Source of the DNA: Actinocrinis sp035653575
Lineage (GTDB): Bacteria; Actinomycetota; Actinomycetes; Streptomycetales; Catenulisporaceae
Direction of reading: 5' to 3'
Assembly: GCF_035653575.1 (NCBI RefSeq)
Contig: NZ_DASRBQ010000181.1
Span: forward strand, 1-64,000
DNA: 64,000 nucleotides
A program made the translations under genes and the position numbers. The notes under the pieces were generated by a model. The model saw nothing but the letters and a program-made list of their open reading frames with translations, made no database searches and was not told where the DNA came from. This document shows, piece after piece, positions 55,000 to 63,658 of the stretch. The stretch's first letter is position 1, and each line of letters opens with the position of its first letter.

Positions 55000-57240
55000 A
55001 TGACCGCGCGCACACCGCTGACCACGCTCGACGCCGTCGTCGAGTTCGTGCTGTTCGTGCGCGACGACGGCTTCACCGCCCTGCGCGCCACCACCACCGC
55101 CGACGGCGCCGCGCTCACCGCCGTCGGCCCGGAACTGGCCGGCGCCCGCCCCGGCGAGGGCCTGCGCCTGACCGGCCGCTGGACCCAGCACCGCCGCCAC
55201 GGCGAGCAGTTCACCGTCGAGGAATGCGAACGACACCCACCGGCCGGCGTGCCCGCGATCCGCCGCTACCTCGGCTCCGGCCTGGTACGCGGCGTCGGCC
55301 CGCTGCTCGCCCAGGCCATCACCGACCGCTTCGGCGAGGACACCCTCGCCGTGATCGACCGCGACCCCGGCCGCCTCGCGGAGGTCTACGGCATCGGCGA
55401 GCGGCGCACCCGCCGCATCACCGAGTCCTGGCAGGCCCAGAAGACCATCAAAGAACTGATGCAGGTGCTGCGCGGGCACGGGGTCTCCCCGCTGCTGGCC
55501 GAACCCATCCACCGCGCCTTCGGCGAGGACAGCCTCAAAACCGTCGCCGAGGACCCGTACCGGATGGTCGGCGAGGTGGACGGCATCGGCTTCCCCGCCG
55601 CCGACCGCATCGCGCTGCACTCCGGGGGCGCGCTCGACAGCCCCGCCCGCCTGGAAGCGGCCGTCTGGGAGGTGTGCTCCGTGCGCGCCCGCCGCGCCGG
55701 GCACTGCCACCTGCCCGCCGAAGAAGCCGTCAAAGAAGCCTCCGCGCTGGTCGAGCAGGACCCCGCGCTGCTGCGCGAAGCCGCCGCGCGCCTGACCGTC
55801 GGCCGCGGCGCACCGCTGGCCGCCGAAGAGCACCCGGTCACCGGAGCGCCCCTGCTGGCCCCGCGCGCCCTGCGCCGCGCCGAGAACAAACTCGCCCGCG
55901 CCCTCGCGGCCCTGGCCACCGCGGAATCCGACCTGCCCGAACCGGTGCGCCGCCGCGTCGCGGCAGGGCAGTTCGGCGAAGACCTGCACCCCGGCCAGCG
56001 CGAAGCCGTGCGGATGGCCCTTACGCATCCGGTCTCGGTGCTCACCGGCGGGCCCGGCTGCGGGAAGTCCCACACCGTGCGCGAGATAGTCGAGCTCGTG
56101 CGCGCCGGCGGCGGCAGCGTCACCCTCGCCGCGCCCACCGGCAAAGCCGCGCGCCGCCTCGCGGAGCTGACCGGCGCGCGCGCCCTGACCGTGCACCGCC
56201 TGGCCGCCGACCCCGCCGCCACCGACGAGGAGGGCGAGAGCGGCGCCCTGTTCGGGCCGCGCACCACCATGGTCCACCTCATCGTCATCGACGAGGCCTC
56301 CATGCTGGACGTGCACCTGGCCGCGCGCCTGGCCGCCCAGATCCCGCCCGGCACCCATCTGCTGCTGGTCGGCGACACCGACCAGCTGCCCTCTGTCGGC
56401 CCCGGCGCGGTGCTCGCCGACGTGCTGCGCGTGCCCGGCATCCCGCGCACCGAGCTGACCCACGTCTTCCGCCAGGCCCGCGACTCCACCATCACCGCCA
56501 ACGCCCACCGCATCCGAGCCGGGCAGCTGCCGGAACTGCGCCGCGCCGACTTCTGGTTCGCCGAGCTGGACGACCCCAAGGAGATCGCCCGCACGGTCGT
56601 GCAGATCGCCACCAGCCGGCTGCCGGCCAAGCTCGGCGCCGACCCCGCCGACGTGCAGGTGCTCTGCCCCACCCGCCGCGGGGCCGCAGGCACCGTGGAA
56701 CTGGGCCGCCTCATGCAGGAGCGGCTCAACCCCCGGCAGGAGAACGAGCCGGAGTTCTGGTCCGGCTCCCGCGTCTTCCGGGTCGGCGACCGGGTCATGG
56801 CCGCCCGCAACGACTACGCCAAAGGCGAGGCCGGGATCTACAACGGCACCCTGGGCACCGTGGTCAACCTCGACCTGAAGGACAGCGCCCTGGAGGTGCT
56901 CACCGACGACGGCGAGCAGGTCGCCTACGACTTCACCGAGCTCGACGACCTGATCCACGCGTACGCGGTCTCCGTGCACAAGGCCCAGGGCAGCGAGTTC
57001 CCGCACGTCGTGGCCCCGATCACCCTCGACGCCCCGCTGCTGCTGACCCGCTCCCTGCTCTACACCCTGGTCACCCGCGCCCGCAGCACCGTGGTCCTGG
57101 TCGGGCAGCCGCGCGCCCTGCGCCAGGCCCTGGAAACCCCCGGCCCCACCCGCAACACGCTGCTCGCCCACGCCCTCGCGGCCCAGCTCGACGGCTCCGC
57201 GCAGGGCGAGAGCGGCCTGGCCGACGTAGACCTCGACTAA
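55000..57240 (+). CDS. recD2: RecD2-family DNA helicase
   Basis: 746 aa. The N-terminal region has helix-hairpin-helix-like segments (YLGSGLVRGVGPLLAQAITD; VYGIGERRTRRITESWQAQK). The helicase core has motif I SVLTGGPGCGKSHTVREIVE, motif II LIVIDEASMLDVHLAARLAA, LLLVGDTDQLPSVGPGAVLA, the HVFRQARDSTITANAHRI block and the SH3/motif VI region AYAVSVHKAQGSEFPHVVAP with LYTLVTRARSTVVLVGQPR. A 5'-3' DNA helicase outside RecBCD. The ATG at 55000 is chosen; the frame is open back to 54448 through the primpol-like gene without support. Ends at a strong terminator. Confidence 0.93.
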   Translation: MTARTPLTTLDAVVEFVLFVRDDGFTALRATTTADGAALTAVGPELAGARPGEGLRLTGRWTQHRRHGEQFTVEECERHPPAGVPAIRRYLGSGLVRGVGPLLAQAITDRFGEDTLAVIDRDPGRLAEVYGIGERRTRRITESWQAQKTIKELMQVLRGHGVSPLLAEPIHRAFGEDSLKTVAEDPYRMVGEVDGIGFPAADRIALHSGGALDSPARLEAAVWEVCSVRARRAGHCHLPAEEAVKEASALVEQDPALLREAAARLTVGRGAPLAAEEHPVTGAPLLAPRALRRAENKLARALAALATAESDLPEPVRRRVAAGQFGEDLHPGQREAVRMALTHPVSVLTGGPGCGKSHTVREIVELVRAGGGSVTLAAPTGKAARRLAELTGARALTVHRLAADPAATDEEGESGALFGPRTTMVHLIVIDEASMLDVHLAARLAAQIPPGTHLLLVGDTDQLPSVGPGAVLADVLRVPGIPRTELTHVFRQARDSTITANAHRIRAGQLPELRRADFWFAELDDPKEIARTVVQIATSRLPAKLGADPADVQVLCPTRRGAAGTVELGRLMQERLNPRQENEPEFWSGSRVFRVGDRVMAARNDYAKGEAGIYNGTLGTVVNLDLKDSALEVLTDDGEQVAYDFTELDDLIHAYAVSVHKAQGSEFPHVVAPITLDAPLLLTRSLLYTLVTRARSTVVLVGQPRALRQALETPGPTRNTLLAHALAAQLDGSAQGESGLADVDLD

Positions 57241-57282
57241 CCCGGCCGCATCCGTCGGCCGCGACCGGGTCGACCCCCGGAC

Positions 57283-57325
57283 GCGTCGCGGCCCGCACCC
57301 GTTTCCCCGGTGCGGGCCGCGACGC
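57283..57325. terminator. Strong hairpin terminator after recD2
   Basis: 17-bp perfect arms (GCGTCGCGGCCCGCACC and its complement) with a 9-base loop, 43 bases past the recD2 stop and 20 bases before the convergent DUF998 stop. Very stable, likely bidirectional. Confidence 0.85.
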
Positions 57326-57345
57326 CGCCAATGCGCGCCCGACGG

Positions 57346-58083
57346 TCAGCCGCCGCTGCGGCCGCGCAGGTGGTACGCGCTGAGCGAGACCCAGAGCATG
57401 CCGGTCAGGGCCCCGACCGCGAGGGTCAGCGAACCCCAGGCGCCGCCGGTCATCGCCCAGCCGTCGCCCAGGATGAACACCACGGCGGCGATACGGGAGA
57501 CCCGGGCGCGGGCCCGGTCCCCGGCGCGTCCGAAGTGGCGGCCGAGCACGAAGCAGGCGGCGATGATCGCGGCGAACGACACCGTGCCGCTGACCATGTG
57601 CAGGGCGCTGTGCCAGCTCATCGTCGTCGCGGTCCCGGTCGGCGCGCCGGCGGGGAAACCGTTGTCCGGGTCCATCCGGAACACTCCGGCCGCGATCATG
57701 CCCGCTCCGGCGCCGGCCACCAGCCGGGGCACCCAGCGGCCGCCGGGAGCGCCGGACAACGCCCGGCGCAGCCCGGCCGACCCGATCAGGGCCAGCACGC
57801 CGCAGAGCACGAAATTGGTGATCTGGATCCAGCCCAGCGTCCCGTTGCTCAGGATGCTCAGCGGATGGCGGGTGATGTTGAACGGCCGACGGGTAGCCGC
57901 CTGGGCGAGGCTGACCACGCCCCACAGCGGGAACGCCAGCGCCACGCACCCAAGCAGCGCTCGGGTGGACACGCCGCTCGCGTAGGTGGCCGCGGGAGAC
58001 AGGGTTCCGGCGGCGGTGGCGCCTGCAGCTGTGGTGGCGGCGGTGGTCTTGTCGCCGGCCGGGGTGTTGAGTGCGGTAGTCAC
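57346..58083 (-). CDS. DUF998-family membrane protein
   Basis: 245 aa. Six hydrophobic segments (first ALLGCVALAFPLWGVVSLAQ; then GWIQITNFVLCGVLALIG; later ALHMVSGTVSFAAIIAACFV). RPFNITRHPLSILSNGTLGW and FRMDPDNGFPAG are typical DUF998 loop motifs. Function unknown. The first 40 residues are Ala/Thr-rich and probably cytoplasmic. Lies downstream of the ECF42-type sigma gene on the same strand but 123 bases away. Confidence 0.85.
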   Translation of the reverse strand: MTTALNTPAGDKTTAATTAAGATAAGTLSPAATYASGVSTRALLGCVALAFPLWGVVSLAQAATRRPFNITRHPLSILSNGTLGWIQITNFVLCGVLALIGSAGLRRALSGAPGGRWVPRLVAGAGAGMIAAGVFRMDPDNGFPAGAPTGTATTMSWHSALHMVSGTVSFAAIIAACFVLGRHFGRAGDRARARVSRIAAVVFILGDGWAMTGGAWGSLTLAVGALTGMLWVSLSAYHLRGRSGG

Positions 58084-58206
58084 GGTCCTCGTCCTTTCAC
58101 TGCTTCGGATGTGCTTTCACCCATGCAGCGAACGGGACCGGCACCGAATCGACATCGCGCCCGAACTTTTTCCGAGCGATCTCCTGCCGCGCGCCGCGCG
58201 CGGCTC

Positions 58207-59502
58207 CTACTCCTGCCCGCGACCGCACTGCTCGGCGCGTCGCAGCAGCACGGCGCGTTCCCGGGCGTTGTTCGCCAGAGCCGCCGCGCGCTCGAACTCC
58301 TCCCGCGCCTCCTCGCCGCGCCCTAGCTTGGCGAGCAGGTCCCCGCGCACGCTCGGCAGCAGGTGGTAGTCGCGCAGCGTCGGCTCGTCGCGCAGCGCGT
58401 CGACCAGATCAAGGCCGGCCTGCGGACCCGAGGCCATGGCGACCGCCACGGCCCGATTCAGGCGCACAACCGGCGACGGACTGCACTTGGCCAGCAGCGT
58501 GTAGAGCCCGACGATGCGCGGCCAGTCCGTCTCCTGCGCGCTGCGGGCCTGCGCGTGGCAGGCGGCGATCGCGGCCTGCAGCACGTACGGTCCCGGCGGG
58601 CCGCCCAGCTGCTGGGCGCGCAGCAGCGCGGCGAAACCCCGGCGGATCAGCAGCCGGTCCCAGCGGCCCCGGTTCTGCTCCAGCAGCGCGATCGGCTCGC
58701 CCTGCGGGCCGGTGCGCGCGGCCGTGCGCGACGCTTGAATCTCCATCAGCGCCACCAGGCCGTGCACCTCGCCCTCGTCGGGCGCGAGCCGCGCCAGCAG
58801 CCGGCCAAGCCGCAGCGCCTCGCGGCACAGGTCCAGGCGGATCCAGTCCTCGCCCGCGCTGGCCGTGTAACCCTCGTTGAAGATCAGATAAACCACTTCG
58901 AGCACCGAGCCCAGCCGTGCGGTCCGCTCCTGCGGCTCGGGCACCGCGAACGGCACCTGCTTGTCCGCCAGGGTCCGTTTCGCGCGCACGATGCGCTGCG
59001 CCACGGTCGCCTCCGGCACCAGGAACGCGCGCGCGATCTCCGGCGTGGTCAGGCCGCCGAGCATCCGCAGCGTCAGCGCCACCCGGGCCTGCCGGACGAG
59101 CACCGGGTGGCAGGCGACGAACATCAGCCGCAGCAGGTCGTCGTCCACCTCCCCGGCCACGGCGTCGAGCGCCGCGTCGAAGTCCTGCTGCCCGTCCGAC
59201 CCCGACAATCCGGCCTCGCGCTCCAGCAGTTCGCGCTTGGCCTGGAACCGCTGCTCGCGCCGCACCCGGTCCAGCAGCCGGTGCTTGGCGGCCACCGTCA
59301 GCCAACCGCCCGGATTCGCCGGCACCCCCTTGACCGGCCACTCCTCCAGCGCCGCGACCAGCGCGTCCTGCGCCGACTCCTCGGCCAAGCCCACATCGCC
59401 GGTCATCCGGGCCAGTCCCGCGATGATCCGCGCGGACTCCAGCCGCCACACCGCCTCGACCGTGCGTCGCGCCTGGACATCAGAAGCCGCCACGCGGTGC
59501 AT
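58207..59502 (-). CDS. ECF42-type sigma factor with TPR-like C-terminal domain
   Basis: 431 aa. Sigma region 2 (GLARMTGDVGLAEESAQDAL, WPVKGVPANPGGWLTVAAKH) and region 4 (MLGGLTTPEIARAFLVPEAT, VAQRIVRAKRTLADKQVPFA). The long C-terminal part (from about residue 190) with VYLIFNEGYTASAGEDWIRL and LLPSVRGDLLAKLGRGEEAR is the SnoaL-less, TPR-like extension (DUF6596) of ECF42. These factors pair with DGPF/YCII proteins, as here. The ATG at 59502 is chosen; no strong ribosome site and the frame is open to 59598. Confidence 0.92.
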   Translation of the reverse strand: MHRVAASDVQARRTVEAVWRLESARIIAGLARMTGDVGLAEESAQDALVAALEEWPVKGVPANPGGWLTVAAKHRLLDRVRREQRFQAKRELLEREAGLSGSDGQQDFDAALDAVAGEVDDDLLRLMFVACHPVLVRQARVALTLRMLGGLTTPEIARAFLVPEATVAQRIVRAKRTLADKQVPFAVPEPQERTARLGSVLEVVYLIFNEGYTASAGEDWIRLDLCREALRLGRLLARLAPDEGEVHGLVALMEIQASRTAARTGPQGEPIALLEQNRGRWDRLLIRRGFAALLRAQQLGGPPGPYVLQAAIAACHAQARSAQETDWPRIVGLYTLLAKCSPSPVVRLNRAVAVAMASGPQAGLDLVDALRDEPTLRDYHLLPSVRGDLLAKLGRGEEAREEFERAAALANNARERAVLLRRAEQCGRGQE

Positions 59503-59637
59503 CAGAACACCGGTGGCGGCAGCATGGCAAACAAGCCGGGGCGCGAAACGCGGGATGCCCCGGCTCGGGGACCGGGGCACCACGCAGTAAGCGAGCACGC
59601 GGCGCGAAACGCCGACAGGTGGGGCGAACCACCCGGC

Positions 59638-59979
59638 CTAGCTCTCGGGGCCGAATACCTGCCGGATCTCGCCGACGCCGTCGCCCACGATCCGCCAGAA
59701 GCGCCGCGACAGCTCAATCGCCTCGGCGCGGTCGCGCACGTCGACCAGCGCGAAACTCATCACGACCTCCTTGGCCTCGGTGAACGGGCCGTCGGTGAAG
59801 GTCACCTCGCCGCCGACGCTGCGCACCCGGGTGCCGCCCTGCTCCAGGCCGCCGGTCGCCAGAAGGACCCCCTGCTTCGACAGCTCCTCGACGAACGCGC
59901 CCATCTCGGCGTACATGCGCTCGTCCGGCGCCGCCAGAGGGAGCTGCGGGTCGTTGTTGACCAGCAACAGAAAACGCAT
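59638..59979 (-). CDS. YCII/DGPF-domain protein, partner of the ECF42 sigma factor
   Basis: 113 aa, normal length. The VTFTDGPFTEAKEVVMSFAL segment contains the hallmark DGPF, and RFLLLVNNDPQLPLAAPDER is a typical start. It lies immediately upstream of the sigma gene with a good ACAGGAG ribosome site and is probably cotranscribed. Role in signal reception is suspected for the family but not proven. Confidence 0.93.
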   Translation of the reverse strand: MRFLLLVNNDPQLPLAAPDERMYAEMGAFVEELSKQGVLLATGGLEQGGTRVRSVGGEVTFTDGPFTEAKEVVMSFALVDVRDRAEAIELSRRFWRIVGDGVGEIRQVFGPES

Positions 59980-60176
59980 CGTGGTTCTCCTGTCCGGGCT
60001 GCGACCGGCCCCTGCGGCCGGTCTTCAGTAGTGCAGCGAACGGGAGGGCGCTCGATCGACACACGGCGCGCGTGTCTTTGAAGATTTTCTTCGCGACCGC
60101 CCCACCAGCCGCAACGGATGCGGCGGGCCCGATAACGGCGCGACACGCTCGCTGCCGCGGCTTTACGCTGCCGCGT

Positions 60177-60854
60177 ATGAAGACCCCGCCCGCGCCGCAC
60201 GGACGGCTGCTCTCCGTCAACATCGCCGCCACCCCGCACTACACCGAAGCCAAAGGCCAGCCCACCGGCATCGGCAAGCTCCCGGTGACCCATCCCGTGC
60301 ACGTACAGGCCCCCGGTCCCAAGGGAGTTGGCGGCAGCGGCGTGTCTGGTGACGCGGTGTGCGACCGCAAGCATCATGGCGGCGACGATCAAGCCGTCTA
60401 CGCCTATGCCCGCGAAGACCTCGACTGGTGGCAGGACGAACTCGGCCGCGAGCTGCCGCCGGGCATGTTCGGCGAGAACCTGACCACGGTCGGCCTGGAT
60501 CTGACCGGCGCGCTGGTCGGCGAGCGCTGGCGGGTGGGGCAGCGGGCGCTGCTGGAGGCCGCCTGCCCGCGCATCCCATGCAACGTGTTCGCCGAGAAGA
60601 TGGGCGAGGCGCACTGGATCAAACGCTTCACCGAGCGCGGCGCGACCGGCGCGTACCTGCGTGTGATCGAACCCGGGCCGATCCAGGCCGGGGACCCGGT
60701 CACCATCGAGCACCGCCCCGACCACCAGGTCACCCTCGGGCTCTACTTTCGCGCCCTGACCAGCGCGCCGGAGCGACTCAGCGACCTGATCGCCGCCGGA
60801 GACGCGCTGCCGAAGGAAACGCGCGAGACCATCGCCCGCCGCACCCGCTCCTAA
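60177..60854 (+). CDS. MOSC-domain (YiiM-like) protein
   Basis: 225 aa. Begins GRLLSVNIAATPHYTEAKGQ; the MOSC core is CDRKHHGGDDQAVYAYARED, followed by LPPGMFGENLTTVGLDLTGA and ACPRIPCNVFAEKMGEAHW, which holds the Cys expected to bind molybdenum cofactor or sulfur. YiiM-type proteins act in detoxification of N-hydroxylated compounds. The ATG at 60177 is used; the frame runs open to 60072. The last 20 bases of the gene are repeated 34 bases further on. Confidence 0.9.
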   Translation: MKTPPAPHGRLLSVNIAATPHYTEAKGQPTGIGKLPVTHPVHVQAPGPKGVGGSGVSGDAVCDRKHHGGDDQAVYAYAREDLDWWQDELGRELPPGMFGENLTTVGLDLTGALVGERWRVGQRALLEAACPRIPCNVFAEKMGEAHWIKRFTERGATGAYLRVIEPGPIQAGDPVTIEHRPDHQVTLGLYFRALTSAPERLSDLIAAGDALPKETRETIARRTRS

Positions 60855-60892
60855 GCCGACTCGCAAGCAGGCCGCACCCGCTCCTAAGCCGT
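60839..60892. repeat. 20-bp direct repeat spanning the MOSC gene stop
   Basis: CCGCACCCGCTCCTAAGCCG occurs at 60839-60858, where it includes the stop codon, and again at 60873-60892. Confidence 0.85.
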
Positions 60893-60951
60893 GCCGCTCC
60901 GGTCCGTCCCGGGGCCCGTCCCCGGCCCCGCGCTCCGCACGCGGCCGCGCG

Positions 60952-61011
60952 GTGCGTCGAGGTGGGGAGCGTCGAGGTGCAGTGCGTCGATGTGCGGAGC
61001 GTCGATGTGCG
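60952..61011. repeat. Intergenic 15-bp tandem repeat (VNTR-like)
   Basis: Four consecutive 15-bp units of the form GxGCGTCGAxGTGxx fill the gap between the MOSC and histidine-phosphatase genes, with a partial fifth unit after them. Confidence 0.8.
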
Positions 61012-61032
61012 GAGCGCGCAGCACCGGGCCGC

Positions 61033-61803
61033 TCACCCCGAGACGGCCGCCAAGTGCCGCAGATGGTCCGCGTCGTTATAGTCCGCCAGCCGCAGCCGCG
61101 CGCCGTCGGCCGTCCACCGCGTCACCGTGCAGTTGCCGATCGCGCCGCCCGCGTCGACGATCCGGTTGAGCGCCGGCTCGTCCAGCCCGTCGAAGATCAT
61201 CCGCAGCATCAGCACCACCGCGTCGTGCGCCACGATCAGCAGGTGCCGGCCAGCCGCCGCCGGCAACGCGTCACGCAGCAGCGAACGCACCCGCAGCGCC
61301 ACGTCCGGGAAGTTCTCTCCGCCCGGCGGCCGGAAGTAGAACGGCCCGATGTGGTCGCGCCGCGCCATCTCCTCCGGGTACTTGCGCCGCAGCGCCGCCG
61401 TGGTCAGCATCTCCCACGACCCGGTCTCCCGGTCCCGTATCCGCTCGTCGTACAGCAGTTGCGGCTGCGGGATCTCGGCGTCGGCCATCGACCCGAGGAT
61501 CGCCGCGAGCGTCTGCCGGGTGCGCAGATACGGAGAGCAGAACACCACCTCAGGCGGGTCCGCGGCCAGGCGCCGGCCCACCGCCGCGGCCTGCGCCGCG
61601 CCCAGGTGCGTCAGCGGAAGGTCCGCGTCCCGCTCGGTGATCGGCACGCTCAGCGCCCCGGTGAGCGCCGCTTCCGCGAACGCCGCGTTCGCGGTGGACT
61701 GCCCGTGCCGCACGGCGGTCACCTGCGCCGGAAGGGGCACGGTCCACGCGGGGGCGGGGTCGGTCGGTGTGATGTACGGGACGGTCATGGAATGACCAGA
61801 CAC
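61033..61803 (-). CDS. Histidine phosphatase-superfamily protein
   Basis: 256 aa from the chosen GTG. Catalytic motif QVTAVRHGQSTANAAFAEAA (RHG), second His in RHLLIVAHDAVVLMLRMIFD, and CSPYLRTRQTLAAILGSM typical of PGAM-like phosphatases. Substrate unknown. The GTG at 61803 has GGAGGGG at seven bases; an ATG six codons later (61788) is possible. Confidence 0.88.
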   Translation of the reverse strand: MSGHSMTVPYITPTDPAPAWTVPLPAQVTAVRHGQSTANAAFAEAALTGALSVPITERDADLPLTHLGAAQAAAVGRRLAADPPEVVFCSPYLRTRQTLAAILGSMADAEIPQPQLLYDERIRDRETGSWEMLTTAALRRKYPEEMARRDHIGPFYFRPPGGENFPDVALRVRSLLRDALPAAAGRHLLIVAHDAVVLMLRMIFDGLDEPALNRIVDAGGAIGNCTVTRWTADGARLRLADYNDADHLRHLAAVSG

Positions 61804-61917
61804 ATTCGTCCCCTCCGTCGCGTGTGTCGCGCAGACTTGTACTGTACGTGCTCTTCGAGGGCGCGCGCTGCGGCGCGGCGGGTGCATCGGGGGCGCGCCG
61901 CCGCCGGTCGCCGGGCT

Positions 61918-62598
61918 TCAGTGCTGACTGTGCGCGGGTTTAACGGCGGTCGTTGTCGTCGAACGCCTTGCGCGAAGCGCCCGGCCGACCCAGCACAGCC
62001 CCGCCCCGACCGCGAGGAACGCCGCGGCCACGACCACGCAGGACAGCGCGACGCGTAGATAGCCGTGAGCACGCGGATCCAGGAACGGATACGGGTACCA
62101 CTGCGCCGCCGGGCCGCGCGCCAGCGAATACGCCAAAAACGCCACGGGGAACGCCAGCCACGCCGCCGCGCGCGAGAGCCGCAGCGGGCGGCGCGGCGGG
62201 TCGATCAGCCAGTCGAGCAGGAACACCAGCGGCGTGACTTTGTGCACCACCGTGTTCACCCACGGGATGACCTGCGGGGTGTCGTAATGCGCCAGCGCGA
62301 CGCCGTACACGATGCCGGTGATCACCAGGTACAGCGCCGCAGCGCCGCGCAGCAGGTCCGTTGCGCCCTCGCCGCCGCGCAGCAGGCTCAGCCCGCCGAC
62401 GAGGAAGACCACCGTGCCCAGGATGTTGCTCAAGATCGTGAAGTAGCTGAAGAAGTTCACCAGTCCCGTGCTGCCGCTGAATCCGGCCCGGTACGCGGTG
62501 AATCCGAGCGCGACCGCCGTCAGCGCCGCGATCCCGAGCCGGTACCCGGCTACCGCCAGTCGTCCCCGCGCCTCGGGCAGCGATCCGCTCAGCGCCAT
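61918..62598 (-). CDS. Pr6Pr family membrane protein
   Basis: 226 aa. Six hydrophobic segments with FSGSTGLVNFFSYFTILSNI, then IPWVNTVVHKVTPLVFLLDW and a WYPYPFLDPRAHGY loop, the Pr6Pr pattern. Function unknown. The ATG at 62598 follows GAGGAGCGC. Confidence 0.88.
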   Translation of the reverse strand: MALSGSLPEARGRLAVAGYRLGIAALTAVALGFTAYRAGFSGSTGLVNFFSYFTILSNILGTVVFLVGGLSLLRGGEGATDLLRGAAALYLVITGIVYGVALAHYDTPQVIPWVNTVVHKVTPLVFLLDWLIDPPRRPLRLSRAAAWLAFPVAFLAYSLARGPAAQWYPYPFLDPRAHGYLRVALSCVVVAAAFLAVGAGLCWVGRALRARRSTTTTAVKPAHSQH

Positions 62599-62737
62599 GT
62601 GCGCTCCTCGTCCGACAGACACCGCCCACGCCACACCACGCGACGGGCTTTCAGTGTCGAACCGGCGGGTAGCGCGCGTCTCACCTGCACGGCCGAACGA
62701 GTGAACGCACGCCAGGCGCGCCGCGACCGCCCGCCGG

Positions 62738-63580
62738 TCAGTGCAGGGTCGCGGTCGCCAGCTTCGCAGCGAACCCGAGGAACAGCGTGCCCACCCCGCC
62801 GGTCATACACGAGGCCAGACGACGCCGGCGGCGCAGCGCCGAGGCCAGCCGGTCGCCGCCCAGAATCAGGGCGCTCAGATACAGCACCGAGAACGCCTGG
62901 ATGATGACCGCGAGCACCGCGAACGGCACGACCGGATGCGGATAGGCCGGATCGACGAACTGCGTGAAGAAAGCCAGGAAGAACAGGATCGCCTTCGGGT
63001 TGAGCAGGCTGACCACCAGCGCCCGCCGGAATGGCCGCTCGCCCGCGTTCGCGCCCGCGCCCGTTTCCGGTTCCGCTCCAGACGCGTCTGCCGCCTGCGA
63101 CGCCGCCGCGTCCGGATGGACCGCTGCATGCATCGTTCTTGCGAGCACCGCGTCTTCTTTGGCGCCATTGCCTTGAGTGCCACCGTCTTGAGTGCCGCCG
63201 TCTTGAGTGCCACTGTCTTGAGTGCCACTGTCTTGAGCGCCGCCGGAATCCCGCGCCTCCCTCAGTTGCGCGCGCCGCTGCCGCAGCGAGCGCACGGCCG
63301 AGCGCAGCATCCCGACACCGAGGACCGCGAGATACGCCGCACCGAGGTATTTGACCGCGCCGAATGCCAGCGGCGAGCGCGTGAGCAGCGAGGCCGCGCC
63401 CAACGAGGTGAGCATGATCAGGGTGCTGTCACCGAGGAACACCCCGCACGCCGCCCGGTACCCGGTGCGCACGCCTCGGCGCGCGGCCACCGACAGCACA
63501 TACAGCGAGTTCGGCCCCGGCAGCAGGATGATCAGGCCCGCGCCGGCGACGTACTCGGGCAAGTTCACAGTCCCTAGCAA
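62738..63580 (-). CDS. LysE/RhtB-family amino acid exporter with repeat insert
   Basis: 280 aa. Six membrane segments: LIILLPGPNSLYVLSVAARR is the family start, with GVFLGDSTLIMLTSLGAASL and LVVSLLNPKAILFFLAFFTQ as conserved parts. Between the third and fourth segments it carries about 80 extra residues, including the pentapeptide run QDSGTQDSGTQDGGTQDGGT. Probably exports an amino acid (LeuE-like). Standard members are about 205-215 aa. Confidence 0.9.
   Translation of the reverse strand: MLGTVNLPEYVAGAGLIILLPGPNSLYVLSVAARRGVRTGYRAACGVFLGDSTLIMLTSLGAASLLTRSPLAFGAVKYLGAAYLAVLGVGMLRSAVRSLRQRRAQLREARDSGGAQDSGTQDSGTQDGGTQDGGTQGNGAKEDAVLARTMHAAVHPDAAASQAADASGAEPETGAGANAGERPFRRALVVSLLNPKAILFFLAFFTQFVDPAYPHPVVPFAVLAVIIQAFSVLYLSALILGGDRLASALRRRRRLASCMTGGVGTLFLGFAAKLATATLH
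63165..63245 (-). repeat. 15-bp tandem repeat inside the LysE-family gene
   Basis: GTCTTGAGTGCCACT (plus-strand reading) and variants occur five times in tandem and code for QDSGT/QDGGT units on the minus strand. Confidence 0.85.
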
Positions 63581-63658
63581 GCTGCCCCCTCATCGTCGTG
63601 GCGCCATCATCGCCGTGACAACCCCGCAGCCGCAACACCCTTTACCGGGTAGTGCTCC

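Noticed and set aside
54276..57383. Long 1035-residue open frame overlapping recD2
   Set aside because: Arg/Pro/Gly/Ala-rich translation typical of a GC-rich shadow frame; no motifs, whereas recD2 has all helicase motifs.
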